NCBI GenBank assembly: GCA_903970465.1
Contig: CAJCIO010000039.1
Coordinates: 1 to 63,377 of the forward strand
From: Gammaproteobacteria bacterium
Lineage (GTDB): Bacteria; Pseudomonadota; Gammaproteobacteria; Pseudomonadales; Pseudomonadaceae
DNA: 63,377 nucleotides
Direction: 5' to 3'
Both the position numbers and the translations under genes were made by a program. The notes under the pieces were generated by a model, which was not told the origin of the DNA, did not search any database, and worked only from the letters and a program-made list of their open reading frames with translations. This document shows, in pieces, positions 39,225 through 49,514 of this stretch; positions within the stretch are counted from its first letter, which is position 1; each line of letters begins with the position of its first letter.

Positions 39225-40637
39225 ATGGCGAGTCCTATTACCACATCGACGGGCCTTGGCTCGGGGCTGGACATCAACTCGATCGTGACCGCGCTGGTAG
39301 GTGCCGACAAGGAAGCGGCGCAAACACAGATCACTACGCAGACAACGGCCAACACCGCCAGTATTTCGGCGATTGGTACCATCAAAAGTGCCATGGCGGC
39401 CTACCAGACGGCCTTGACTGCGCTGGGCAGCACCACTACGCCTGCGTTCACTGCCTATTCGGCGACTTCATCCAGCAGCACGCTCACCGCCACTGCGGAC
39501 AATACCGCCGTAGCCGGTACTTATAGTGTCACCGTCCAAAACCTGGCTTCTGGCTCCAAGATTGCCAGCCCGGCCTTTTCCGGTGGCTCAAGCAGTGCTA
39601 TTTCGAGTGGTACGCTGAAGATCAGTCAAAATGGCACTGACTACAACGTGACGGTCGGTTCCGGCGCGACGTTGCAGACAGTACGTGACTCGATCAACAG
39701 TTCGCTGCAATCCAAAGGCATCACTGCCAACATCATTACTGATACCAGCGGTTCGCGGTTGGTGCTGACGTCTTCCACCACCGGGGCAGGCAGCGACCTG
39801 ACCATGAGTGGTATATCGGAGCTGGCGGTAGACGGCACCACGGCCTTCTCCAGCAGCAGTACGGCGGGTGGCTACATCACTCAGGGCGCGGACGCGAAGC
39901 TGACCATCGATGGCTTGTCGGTCACCAGTGCCAGCAATACTGTCAGCAGTGCGATTGGGGGGATTACGCTGAATCTGGGCGCGGGTACTCTTACCGGCAG
40001 CAGCACCTCGAGCACCCCAACGACCATCACCGTCGCCTCGAACACCTCCGGGCTGCAAACCTCGGTGCAGTCGTTCGTGACGGCCTATAATACGCTGCTG
40101 TCGGCGGTCAGTTCGCTGACGTCGACGACCACCGACAGCGATGGCAACGTCGTCGCCGGCGCCATGACCTATGACAACCTGCCACGGTCGCTGCAAGCGT
40201 CCTTGCGTAGCGTGCTGTCGACCGCGAACAGCGGCTCTGGCAGCTTGACCGTGCTGTCGCAGCTGGGCGTCACCACTGGCACCAACGGGCAGCTGAGCTT
40301 CGACACCACCAAGTTCACCACGGCGATGTCCGACAAGGGCCTGGGTAGTCAGATCCAGTCGATGTTCTCGGGCACCAACGGTATCGTTGCGCGCATGTCG
40401 GCAGTGCTGACGCCCTACACCCAGACGGGCGGGATCCTCGATCAGCGCAGTACGCAGTTGAACAAGACCAAGTCGCAGCTCTCCGATCAACAGGACGCTC
40501 TGGACTTGCACGTGACCACCTTCACGGCGACCCTGACTGCCAAGTACAACGCCATGGATACCTTGGTAGGGCAGATGAAAGCGCAGGCCACCAGCATCAC
40601 CTCGTTCTTCGACAGCCTGACCGCTTCGCAGTCCTGA
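39225..40637 (+). CDS. fliD: Flagellar filament cap protein FliD
   Basis: 470 residues, usual length. N-terminus STGLGSGLDINSIVTALVGADKEAAQTQI and a C-terminal coiled coil ILDQRSTQLNKTKSQLSDQQDALDLHVTTFTATLTAKYNAMDTLVGQMKAQATSITSFFDSL are the FliD_N and FliD_C regions; the middle is Ser/Thr-rich. It forms the cap that helps flagellin fold at the filament tip and is chaperoned by FliT. CAGGAG precedes the start. Confidence 0.95.
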   Translation: MASPITTSTGLGSGLDINSIVTALVGADKEAAQTQITTQTTANTASISAIGTIKSAMAAYQTALTALGSTTTPAFTAYSATSSSSTLTATADNTAVAGTYSVTVQNLASGSKIASPAFSGGSSSAISSGTLKISQNGTDYNVTVGSGATLQTVRDSINSSLQSKGITANIITDTSGSRLVLTSSTTGAGSDLTMSGISELAVDGTTAFSSSSTAGGYITQGADAKLTIDGLSVTSASNTVSSAIGGITLNLGAGTLTGSSTSSTPTTITVASNTSGLQTSVQSFVTAYNTLLSAVSSLTSTTTDSDGNVVAGAMTYDNLPRSLQASLRSVLSTANSGSGSLTVLSQLGVTTGTNGQLSFDTTKFTTAMSDKGLGSQIQSMFSGTNGIVARMSAVLTPYTQTGGILDQRSTQLNKTKSQLSDQQDALDLHVTTFTATLTAKYNAMDTLVGQMKAQATSITSFFDSLTASQS

Positions 40638-40653
40638 TGGGTGTTGCTCCCAG

Positions 40654-40688
40654 AAGCCCGGCCATGTGCAGACATGTGCCGGGCTTTT
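40654..40688 (+). terminator. Intrinsic terminator after fliD
   Basis: AAGCCCGG and CCGGGCTT flank an inner stem CATGT/ACATG, followed by TTTTGACTTTTTG. It separates fliD from fliS, which has its own promoter immediately downstream. Confidence 0.85.
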
Positions 40689-40699
40689 GACTTTTTGTC

Positions 40700-40726
40700 T
40701 AAAGTATTGGCGTACCGCGTCGATAT
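40700..40726 (+). promoter_or_regulatory. FliA (sigma28) promoter of fliS-fliT
   Basis: TAAA (40700-40703), 15 bases, GTCGATAT (40719-40726): perfect -35 and spacing, six of eight -10 matches, the same GTCGA start as the flgM promoter. It lies 41 bases before fliS and just after the fliD terminator. Confidence 0.6.
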
Positions 40727-40767
40727 AGAGAATATACAGATCACTTCAGTTGTGGTGAGGCAAGCAA

Positions 40768-41154
40768 ATGAACCCGATGCGAGCACTTCGGCAATACCAG
40801 AACGTAACCGCGCAGGCGCAGACTTCCGAGGCCAGTCCTCATCGCCTGGTGCAGATGTTGATGCAGGGCGTACTCGATCGCCTGGCCCAGGCAAAGGGCG
40901 CCATCGCACGCAAGGATGTGCCCGGCAAAGGTTTGGCTATCACGCGCGCCGTGGCCCTGATCGGCGGCCTGCGCGAAGGCCTGGACATGACCAATTCGGC
41001 TAAGCAGGTCGCCCGTGTCGATGCCCTCTACACCTACATGATGACCCGCTTGACTGAAGCGAATATCAAGACCGATCCAAAGATCATCGACGAAGTCGCT
41101 GGCCTGATGATCACGGTCAAGGAAGGTTGGGATGCCATCGCTCCTGCCGCATAG
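40768..41154 (+). CDS. fliS: Flagellin export chaperone FliS
   Basis: 128 residues. MNPMRALRQYQNVTAQAQTSEASPHRLVQMLMQGVLDRLAQAKGAI is the FliS signature; four-helix bundle binding the flagellin C-terminus in the cytoplasm to stop early polymerisation. The end IDEVAGLMITVKEGWDAIAP is typical. GTGAGG is upstream of the ATG. Confidence 0.95.
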   Translation: MNPMRALRQYQNVTAQAQTSEASPHRLVQMLMQGVLDRLAQAKGAIARKDVPGKGLAITRAVALIGGLREGLDMTNSAKQVARVDALYTYMMTRLTEANIKTDPKIIDEVAGLMITVKEGWDAIAPAA

Positions 41155-41203
41155 TCCGGTGCTCAAGATGCCTGACAGCCCGCAAGCCCCCGAGGTCTCC
41201 GCC

Positions 41204-41506
41204 ATGTCGGTCGCAATGCAACGTATCGAAGAAACCCGCGAGGCGATGGAAGGGGCGCTGGAGCGTCGTGACTGGTCGACTATCGCCCAACTCGACCTGG
41301 CCTGCCGAGACTGCGTCGACGCGTTGACGGGCGCGCCTGACCTAAAGGCGCATGAGGGCGAAATACGTAACAGCCTCGAAAAACTGCTTTTCGTCTATAA
41401 GACCGTGATCGACGCCGCTACAGGTGAGCGTCAAGCCTTGTTTGACGAGGTCATGCAGATTCGCCAAGCGAATAACGCAGCGAAGGTATACCATCTGTTC
41501 GGCTAG
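41204..41506 (+). CDS. fliT: FliT-family export chaperone (FleP-like)
   Basis: 100 residues from the ATG at 41204 (GAGG eight bases upstream). Longer in-frame starts at 41132 and 41168 exist; the first would overlap fliS. SVAMQRIEETREAMEGALERRDWSTIAQLDLACRDCVDAL and NAAKVYHLFG match the small protein after fliS in Pseudomonas, named FliT or FleP. Expected to chaperone FliD. All-helical, cytoplasmic. Confidence 0.85.
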   Translation: MSVAMQRIEETREAMEGALERRDWSTIAQLDLACRDCVDALTGAPDLKAHEGEIRNSLEKLLFVYKTVIDAATGERQALFDEVMQIRQANNAAKVYHLFG

Positions 41507-41542
41507 TCATGTTTGAAAGTGGGTACCAAAGTCGCCATAAAT

Positions 41543-41571
41543 TTGACTGTGACCATTTTTTTGACTTTACT
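41543..41571 (+). promoter_or_regulatory. Sigma70-type promoter of fleQ
   Basis: TTGACT (41543-41548), 17 bases, TTTACT (41566-41571): five of six and four of six matches. Expected start near 41578, leaving a leader of about 98 bases. Constitutive-type transcription of fleQ at the top of the cascade fits other Pseudomonas. Confidence 0.6.
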
Positions 41572-41586
41572 AGTGGCTGTTGGCAA

Positions 41587-41611
41587 GGTTCAGTCGTCAA
41601 AGAGCTGAACC
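41587..41611 (+). repeat. Inverted repeat in the fleQ leader
   Basis: GGTTCAG (41587-41593) and CTGAACC (41605-41611) are a perfect 7-bp inverted repeat 11 bases apart. As DNA it could be an operator just downstream of the start; as RNA it is a leader hairpin 65 bases before the start codon. Confidence 0.5.
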
Positions 41612-41675
41612 GGCCTTCAAATACGTCGAGCTAGCCCCTTCTGGGCGTCGAGTTGACTAGGGAAGTTGCTATTGC

Positions 41676-43157
<1,482 letters not shown>

Positions 43158-43174
43158 CGCCAGACTTGCGGACA

Positions 43175-43197
43175 GCCGGTACCGATAACGGACCGGC
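43175..43197 (+). terminator. Weak hairpin after fleQ
   Basis: GCCGGT (43175-43180) pairs with ACCGGC (43192-43197). The following GGTTGTGC is not a strong T tract, so termination may be weak. Confidence 0.3.
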
Positions 43198-43333
43198 GGT
43201 TGTGCAAGATGTTTATCGCCTTGCTCCCCCCATTCCCACCCTCTTTTCAAACACCTGATTTTGTTGATCATTTCGACTTTGTATGGTGTTTGATGCAAAG
43301 CTTTTTGCGAACCCCGTCACAGTCCAAATGTTC

Positions 43334-43349
43334 CGGCACGGCTATTGCT
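43334..43349 (+). promoter_or_regulatory. Sigma54 promoter of fleSR
   Basis: CGGCACG and TTGCT give GG at 43335-43336 and GC at 43347-43348, ten bases apart. FleQ is the expected activator. Transcription would start near 43360, about 42 bases before fleS. Confidence 0.8.
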
Positions 43350-43401
43350 ATGTCTCAAGGACGATACCGTTTTTGACGGTGAGCCCACATGAGAGAGCAA
43401 G

Positions 43402-44613
43402 ATGTCCCAGGCCGCCCCCATGTCTTCGACCCCGCCAGCTGGTTTTGCCCCCAACGCCACCCCTGAACAGCAGGCCGCCGAGCGGCCGAGCCTGGAGCAG
43501 GCCTTTGCCTTGTTCAACCAGGTATCCAGCCAGCTGAGCGAGTCCTACAGCCTGCTTGAGACCCGGGTTGCCGAGCTGAAGGGCGAACTGGCGGTGGTGA
43601 GCGCCCAGCGCATGGCCGAACTGGCGGAGAAAGAGGTCATCGCCAACCGCCTGCAAAGTCTACTGAACCTGCTGCCGGGTGGCGTCATCGTCATCGACTC
43701 CCACGGCCAGGTCCGGGAGGCCAACCCAGCGGCTGCGGACTTGCTCGGGGAGCCTTTGGAGGGCGAATTGTGGCGCAATGTGATCAGCCGCTGCTTCTCA
43801 CCGCGTGAAGATGACGGTCACGAGATCTCTCTCAAGGATGGTCGTCGCCTGTCGATTGCCACCCGTTCGCTGGACGCCGAACCGGGTCAGTTGGTGCTGC
43901 TCAACGACCTGACGGAAACCCGTCGCTTGCAGGGCGAACTGGCTCGCCACGAGCGGCTGTCTTCGCTGGGCCGCATGGTTGCTTCGCTCGCTCACCAGAT
44001 TCGTACGCCGCTGTCGGCGGCACTGCTGTATGCCAGCCACCTCACCGAGCAGATCCTGCCGGCCGAGACCCAGCAGCGCTTTGCGGGCCGGCTCAAGGAG
44101 CGCCTGCATGAACTCGAGCACCAAGTGCGCGACATGCTGGTGTTCGCCCGTGGCGAGCTGCCCCTCAATGATCGTTTGACGCCGGACGCGCTGTTCGACG
44201 CGCTGCAAGAGGCTGCCCATGTCCAGCTCGAGGGCCAGCAGGTGCGGTGGCAGTGCGACAGCGTGCGCGGCGAGTTGCTGTGCAACCGCGACACCCTGGT
44301 CGGCACCGTGCTCAACCTGATCGAGAACGCGGTGCAGGCCAGTGGCGGCCAGGCGCGGATCAAGGTGCATCTGTATCGACGCGCCGACACCTTGCGCCTG
44401 TGCGTCACTGACAGCGGTAGTGGCATCGATGCCAAGACCCTGGCACGCCTGGGCGAACCCTTCTTTACTACCAAGACCACCGGCACCGGTCTCGGGCTGG
44501 CGGTGGTCAAGGCAGTGGCGCGTGCGCACCACGGCGAGTTGCAATTTCGCTCGCGTCCAGGCCGCGGTACCTGCGCCATGGTGACGCTGCCGCTGTTCGC
44601 TACTCAGGAGTAA
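43402..44613 (+). CDS. fleS: Flagellar sensor kinase FleS
   Basis: 403 residues, no transmembrane segments, so cytoplasmic. Coiled-coil stretch (30-90), PAS domain (about 88-175, LLNLLPGGVIVIDSHGQVREANPAAADLLGE), HisKA with phospho-accepting His198 in LAHQIRTPLSAALLY, and an ATPase domain with N box LNLIENAVQASGG, G1 DSGSGID and G2 GTGLGLAVVKAVARAHHGEL. Phosphorylates FleR to turn on hook and rod genes. 5 bases before fleR. Confidence 0.95.
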   Translation: MSQAAPMSSTPPAGFAPNATPEQQAAERPSLEQAFALFNQVSSQLSESYSLLETRVAELKGELAVVSAQRMAELAEKEVIANRLQSLLNLLPGGVIVIDSHGQVREANPAAADLLGEPLEGELWRNVISRCFSPREDDGHEISLKDGRRLSIATRSLDAEPGQLVLLNDLTETRRLQGELARHERLSSLGRMVASLAHQIRTPLSAALLYASHLTEQILPAETQQRFAGRLKERLHELEHQVRDMLVFARGELPLNDRLTPDALFDALQEAAHVQLEGQQVRWQCDSVRGELLCNRDTLVGTVLNLIENAVQASGGQARIKVHLYRRADTLRLCVTDSGSGIDAKTLARLGEPFFTTKTTGTGLGLAVVKAVARAHHGELQFRSRPGRGTCAMVTLPLFATQE

Positions 44614-44618
44614 GGTCG

Positions 44619-46052
44619 ATGCAAGCCACAGGCCAGAGAGAAATCAAGGTATTGCTGGTCGAGGATGACCGCGCCCTGCGCGAAGCCCTCGGCGATACCC
44701 TCGAACTGGGCGGCTGCGCCTACCAAGCGGTGAGTTGCGCCGAGGACGCCTTGCAGGCGGTGACCCGCGAAGCGTTCGGGCTGGTGATCAGCGACGTCAA
44801 CATGCCCGGCATGGATGGGCACCAACTGCTGGCCCGGCTGCGCGCCTTGCAGCCGCAACTGCCGGTGCTGCTGATGACGGCCCATGGCGCGGTCGAGCGC
44901 GCTGTCGACGCCATGCGTCAGGGGGCGGCGGACTATCTGGTCAAGCCGTTCGAGCCACGCGCATTGCTTGATCTGGTGGCACGTCACGCCTTGGGCGGCG
45001 TGCAAAACAACGACAGCGACGGCCCGGTGGCGCAAGAGCCAGCCAGCGCGCAGCTGCTGGAGCTGGCTGCACGGGTCGCGCGCAGCGACTCGACCGTGTT
45101 GATTTCCGGTGAGTCCGGCACAGGCAAGGAAGTCCTGGCGCGCTACATTCATTTGCAATCGCGTCGCGCCACTCAGCCATTCGTCGCGATCAATTGCGCG
45201 GCCATCCCCGACAACATGCTCGAGGCCACCCTGTTCGGCCACGAGAAAGGTTCGTTTACCGGCGCCATCGCCGCCCAGGCGGGCAAATTCGAGCAGGCCG
45301 ACGGCGGCACTCTGTTGCTCGACGAGATATCTGAAATGCCCCTGGGCCTGCAGGCCAAGCTGCTGCGCGTGCTCCAGGAGCGCGAAGTGGAGCGAGTGGG
45401 TGGGCGCAAGCCCATCACGTTGGACATCCGCGTGATCGCCACCACTAACCGTGATCTGGCCGGGGAGGTGGCGGCCGGGCGCTTTCGCGAAGACCTCTAC
45501 TATCGCCTGTCGGTCTTCCCCTTGGCCTGGAAGCCGTTGCGCGAGCGGACCGCCGACATTCTGCCGCTGGCCGAGCGGTTGCTGGCCAAGCACGTCAATA
45601 AAATGAAGCACGCCCCCGTGCATCTCTGCGAAGACGCCCAGGCCTGCCTGGTGGCATACGCCTGGCCCGGTAATGTGCGGGAACTGGACAACGCCATCCA
45701 GCGCGCGCTGATTCTGCAGCAGGGCGGCATCATTCGTGCTGAAGACTTCTGCCTGGCTGGCCCTATCGGCAGCGTTCATCTGCCGCCGGTCGGGGCACCT
45801 GCGTTGTTGCGGGCGCCGAATGTTTCAATCCCGACAAGCAAGGCGGAAGATGAACCTCAGGCCCTCAGCGGCCTGGGCGATGATCTTCGGCGGCGCGAAT
45901 TCGAGGTCATCATCGATACCCTGCGTACCGAACGCGGACGTCGCAAGGAAGCGGCGGAGCGCCTGGGTATCAGCCCGCGTACCTTGCGCTACAAGCTGGC
46001 GCAGATGCGTGACGCAGGCATGGATGTCGAAGCGTTCTTGTTCGCTAGCTAA
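44619..46052 (+). CDS. fleR: Flagellar response regulator FleR (sigma54 activator)
   Basis: 477 residues. Receiver domain 8-125 with VEDD and phospho-acceptor Asp59 (LVISDVNMPGMDG), Lys of LVKPFEP; AAA+ domain (about 145-370) with [15 protein letters not shown] and a sigma54 loop GSFTGA rather than GAFTGA; C-terminal Fis-type HTH (EAAERLGISPRTLRYKLAQMRDAG). Activates the mid-stage promoters (flgB, flgF and others). Promoter shared with fleS. Confidence 0.95.
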   Translation: MQATGQREIKVLLVEDDRALREALGDTLELGGCAYQAVSCAEDALQAVTREAFGLVISDVNMPGMDGHQLLARLRALQPQLPVLLMTAHGAVERAVDAMRQGAADYLVKPFEPRALLDLVARHALGGVQNNDSDGPVAQEPASAQLLELAARVARSDSTVLISGESGTGKEVLARYIHLQSRRATQPFVAINCAAIPDNMLEATLFGHEKGSFTGAIAAQAGKFEQADGGTLLLDEISEMPLGLQAKLLRVLQEREVERVGGRKPITLDIRVIATTNRDLAGEVAAGRFREDLYYRLSVFPLAWKPLRERTADILPLAERLLAKHVNKMKHAPVHLCEDAQACLVAYAWPGNVRELDNAIQRALILQQGGIIRAEDFCLAGPIGSVHLPPVGAPALLRAPNVSIPTSKAEDEPQALSGLGDDLRRREFEVIIDTLRTERGRRKEAAERLGISPRTLRYKLAQMRDAGMDVEAFLFAS

Positions 46053-46089
46053 CGATTCGTGTCGGATTTGTAGCGCTGTCCTGAAGAGC

Positions 46090-46105
46090 TGGCACCCTTG
46101 TTGCT
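46090..46105 (+). promoter_or_regulatory. Sigma54 promoter of fliEFGHIJ
   Basis: TGGCAC (46090-46095) and TTGCT (46101-46105): GG at 46091-46092, GC at 46103-46104, ten apart. Transcription is expected near 46116, 52 bases before fliE. Confidence 0.85.
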
Positions 46106-46167
46106 ACCTCTACTGACAGGCGCTGTATCAGTGTCAAAAAATTGCGGACCGGCAAAGAGAGATGTCC

Positions 46168-46500
46168 ATGAGCCAAGGTATTGAATTCAACCGTTTGATG
46201 ATGGACATGCGTGCCATGCAAGCCGAAGCCATGGGCTCGTCGGCCAAGGCCGCCACGGCTGTGCCGGAAGTCAGCGGCAGCAGCTTCGCCGACCTGCTTG
46301 GCAATGCCGTGGGCAAGGTCAATGAAACACAGCAGGCCTCGAACCAGCTGTCCAGCGCCTTCGAGATCGGCAAGAGCGGTGTGGACATCACCGACGTCAT
46401 GATTTCGTCGCAGAAAGCCCAGGTTTCCTTCCAGGCGCTCACGCAAGTGCGCAACAAACTGGTTCAAGCTTACCAAGACATCATGCAGATGCCGGTCTGA
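46168..46500 (+). CDS. fliE: Flagellar hook-basal body protein FliE
   Basis: 110 residues. I start at the ATG 46168 (GAGAG six bases upstream; product [23 protein letters not shown]); an ATG two codons earlier has no room for a ribosome-binding site. The C-terminal signature [41 protein letters not shown] is fully conserved. It joins the MS ring to the proximal rod and is the first protein exported. Confidence 0.95.
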   Translation: MSQGIEFNRLMMDMRAMQAEAMGSSAKAATAVPEVSGSSFADLLGNAVGKVNETQQASNQLSSAFEIGKSGVDITDVMISSQKAQVSFQALTQVRNKLVQAYQDIMQMPV

Positions 46501-46514
46501 GGACGAATTGAGTC

Positions 46515-48329
46515 ATGGCTGAAGCAGTGGATAACGTACCGGCAAAAGCAGGTGGAGCAGGGGCCAAGAACTCCCTGCCGGGCCTGAATTTTCTGGATAA
46601 CATCACCAAGATGCCGGTGCTCCGGCAGGTCGGCCTGTTGGTCGGGCTGGCTGCCAGTGTGGCCATCGGTTTTGCCGTGGTCCTGTGGTCGCAACAGCCG
46701 GATTACCGTCCGTTGATTGGCAGTCTGGCGGGTATGGACACCAAGCAGGTGATGGACACCCTGGCCACCGCCAACATCAGCTATAACATCGAGCCGACCT
46801 CTGGTGCGCTGCTGGTCAAGGCCGAAGATTTGTCCCGCGCCCGTCTGGCGCTGGCCTCGGCTGGCGTGGTGCAGGGCGATGGCAATGTCGGTTTCGAAAT
46901 TCTCGACAAGGACCAAGGCCTGGGTACCAGCCAGTTCATGGAAGCGACTCGCTATCGGCGTGGCCTTGAGGGTGAATTGGCGCGGACTATTTCCAGCCTC
47001 AATGGCATCCGGGCAGCACGCGTGCACCTGGCAATTCCGAAAAGCTCGGTGTTCGTGCGCGACGAGCGCAAGCCGACCGCTTCGGTATTGGTAGAAATGT
47101 ACGGCGGCCGCACCCTCGATCCAGGTCAGGTGATGGCGATCGTCAATCTGGTCGCCACCAGCATCCCGGAAATGGACAAATCCGGTGTCACCGTGGTCGA
47201 TCAGAAGGGCAACCTGCTGTCTGACCAGGGCGGCAGCTCCGAGCTGGCCATGGCCGGCAAGCAGTTCGATTACACCCGGCGCATGGAAAGCATGCTGACG
47301 CAGCGGGTGCAGAGCATTCTGGCGCCGGTACTGGGCAACGATCGCTACAAGGCGGAAGTCTCGGCCATGGTCGACTTCAGTGCCGTGGAATCCACCTCCG
47401 AACAGTTCAACCCCGATCAACCTGCCCTGCGCAGTGAGCAATCGACCACTGAACAGCGTTCCAGCGGCAGCGGCCCTTCGGGTGTGCCGGGTGCCTTGAG
47501 CAACCAGCCACCGGCACCCGCCACCGCGCCGCAAACCACTGCGGGCGGAGCGGCAGGCGCTGGGGCGGCGATTCAGCCTGGGCAACCGCTGGTGGACACC
47601 AACGGTCAGCAGATCATGGATCCGGCCACTGGCCAGCCGATGCTGGCGCCGTATCCGGCCGACAAGCGTCAGCAATCGACCAAGAACTTCGAGCTCGACC
47701 GTTCCATCAGCCATACCCGTCAGCAGCAGGGTCGCTTGCAGCGCCTGTCGGTGGCGGTAGTGGTCGACGATCAGGCCAAGCTCAACGCGGCCAACGGCGA
47801 AGTCACCCACACGCCCTGGAGCGCCGAAGATCTGGCGCGCTTCACTCGCCTGGTGCAAGACGCGGTGGGCTTCGATGCCAGCCGTGGCGACAGCGTGACG
47901 GTGATCAACTCGGCGTTCGCGCCGGATACCGGTGAAGTGATCCCGAGCATTCCGTTCTACTCGCAGCCCTGGTTCTGGGATGTGGTCAAGCAGGCGCTGG
48001 GTGTGCTGTTCATTCTGGTGCTGGTGTTCGGTGTTCTGCGCCCGGTGCTCAACAACATCACCGGGGGTGGCAAGGGCGGTAAAGGCCTCGCGGCCTCCGG
48101 CGGTGACGGCGCGATGATGGGCGCAGGTATGGCCGGCGGCGGTTTCGCGGGCGGCATGATGGGTGATGTGGCCGACGATCGCGTCAGCCTCGGCGGGCCG
48201 CAGAGCATCTTGCTGCCAAGCCCGAGCGAGGGTTATGACGCGCAGTTGAATGCAATCAAAAGTCTGGTGGCCGAAGATCCGGGTCGTGTGGCCCAGGTCG
48301 TGAAAGAGTGGATTAACGCCGATGAGTAG
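46515..48329 (+). CDS. fliF: Flagellar MS-ring protein FliF
   Basis: 604 residues. Two membrane segments: about 37-56 (LVGLAASVAIGFAVVLWS) and about 490-512 (VVKQALGVLFILVLVFGVL). Between them is the secretin-like periplasmic region (DLSRARLALASAGVVQGDGNVGFEILDKD; ELARTISSLNGIRAARVHLAIPKSSVFVRD). The cytoplasmic tail, with a Gly/Ala/Met-rich stretch then SPSEGYDAQLNAIKSLVAEDPGRVAQVVKEWINADE, binds FliG. Overlaps fliG by eight bases. Confidence 0.96.
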   Translation: MAEAVDNVPAKAGGAGAKNSLPGLNFLDNITKMPVLRQVGLLVGLAASVAIGFAVVLWSQQPDYRPLIGSLAGMDTKQVMDTLATANISYNIEPTSGALLVKAEDLSRARLALASAGVVQGDGNVGFEILDKDQGLGTSQFMEATRYRRGLEGELARTISSLNGIRAARVHLAIPKSSVFVRDERKPTASVLVEMYGGRTLDPGQVMAIVNLVATSIPEMDKSGVTVVDQKGNLLSDQGGSSELAMAGKQFDYTRRMESMLTQRVQSILAPVLGNDRYKAEVSAMVDFSAVESTSEQFNPDQPALRSEQSTTEQRSSGSGPSGVPGALSNQPPAPATAPQTTAGGAAGAGAAIQPGQPLVDTNGQQIMDPATGQPMLAPYPADKRQQSTKNFELDRSISHTRQQQGRLQRLSVAVVVDDQAKLNAANGEVTHTPWSAEDLARFTRLVQDAVGFDASRGDSVTVINSAFAPDTGEVIPSIPFYSQPWFWDVVKQALGVLFILVLVFGVLRPVLNNITGGGKGGKGLAASGGDGAMMGAGMAGGGFAGGMMGDVADDRVSLGGPQSILLPSPSEGYDAQLNAIKSLVAEDPGRVAQVVKEWINADE

Positions 48330-49344
48330 CAATCAGGCCATAGTTGCCCCCAAACTGACCAAGGTCGACAAGGCCGCCATTCTCCTCCTTTCGTTGGGTG
48401 AAACCGACGCCGCACAAGTGCTGCGGCACATGGGCCCTAAGGAAGTGCAGCGAGTGGGCGTGGCCATGGCGCAGATGCGCAACGTGCACCGCGAACAGGT
48501 CGAGCAGGTGATGACCGAGTTCGTCGCCAGCGTGGGCGACCAGACCAGCCTGGGCGTCGGTTCGGACACCTACATCCGCAAGATGCTCACCTCGGCACTG
48601 GGCGAAGACAAGGCCAACGGCCTGATCGACCGTATTTTGCTGGGCGGCAACACCAGCGGCCTGGACAGCCTCAAATGGATGGAGCCGCGTGCAGTGGCCG
48701 ACGTCATCCGTTTCGAGCACCCACAGATCCAAGCCATCGTGGTCGCGTACCTCGACCCCGATCAGGCCGGCGAGGTGCTCGGGCACTTCGACCACAAGGT
48801 GCGCCTGGACATCATTCTGCGTGTGTCTTCGCTGAACACCGTGCAGCCAGCAGCCTTGAAGGAACTCAACACGATCCTCGAGAAGCAGTTTGCCGGCAAC
48901 TCGACCACCTCCCGGACCACGCTGGGCGGTATCAAGCGTGCGGCCGATATCATGAACTTCCTCGACAGTTCGGTCGAAGGCCAGCTCATGGATTCGATCC
49001 GCGAAGTGGACGAGGACTTGTCCGGTCAGATCGAAGACCTGATGTTCGTCTTCAACAACCTCAAGGACGTCGACGACCGCGGTATCCAGGCGTTGCTGCG
49101 CGAAGTCTCTTCGGATGTACTGGTGGTGGCGCTCAAGGGTGCCGACGATGGGGTCAAGGAAAAGATCTTCAAGAACATGTCCAAGCGTGCCTCGGAACTG
49201 CTGCGCGACGACCTCGAGGCCAAAGGCCCGGTACGCGTCAGCGACGTCGAGACCGCGCAGAAGGAAATCCTCACCATCGCCCGTCGCATGGCCGAAGCCG
49301 GCGAGATCGTGCTGGGTGGCAAAGGCGGCGAGGAAATGATCTGA
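48322..49344 (+). CDS. fliG: Flagellar motor switch protein FliG
   Basis: 340 residues. N-terminal FliF-binding domain (KLTKVDKAAILLLSLGETDAAQVLRHMGPKEVQ), middle domain (FEHPQIQAIVVAYLDPDQAGEVL), and C-terminal charged torque helix (DRGIQALLREVSSDVLVVALKGADDGVKEKIFKNMSKRASELLRDDLE). It forms the rotor ring facing the stators. Start overlaps the fliF end, implying coupled translation. Confidence 0.97.
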   Translation: MSSNQAIVAPKLTKVDKAAILLLSLGETDAAQVLRHMGPKEVQRVGVAMAQMRNVHREQVEQVMTEFVASVGDQTSLGVGSDTYIRKMLTSALGEDKANGLIDRILLGGNTSGLDSLKWMEPRAVADVIRFEHPQIQAIVVAYLDPDQAGEVLGHFDHKVRLDIILRVSSLNTVQPAALKELNTILEKQFAGNSTTSRTTLGGIKRAADIMNFLDSSVEGQLMDSIREVDEDLSGQIEDLMFVFNNLKDVDDRGIQALLREVSSDVLVVALKGADDGVKEKIFKNMSKRASELLRDDLEAKGPVRVSDVETAQKEILTIARRMAEAGEIVLGGKGGEEMI

Positions 49345-49394
49345 TCGGTGGCATCTGCATGACCACAGGTGTATGAAGAGGCAACAGCTGACCT

Positions 49395-49493
49395 TGTAGC
49401 AAAGGGGCTCGCCCGCGAACAAGCTGCACTCCACACCGATGTGTCGGGACGAGCGGTTTTCGGGGGCAAGCCTCCTCGCTGCAGGGTCTGGAA
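49395..49493 (+). repeat. Degenerate REPIN-like pair between fliG and fliH
   Basis: TGTAGCAAAGGGGCTCGCCC (from 49395) and the inverse of GGGGGCAAGCCTCCTCGCTG (ending about 49493) are diverged inverted copies of REP family 2 (compare 9439-9525). They fill most of the 170-base gap, the only sizeable gap in the fliE-fliJ run. Confidence 0.6.
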
Positions 49494-49514
49494 CCGAGTA
49501 TCAGGGATATAAGC

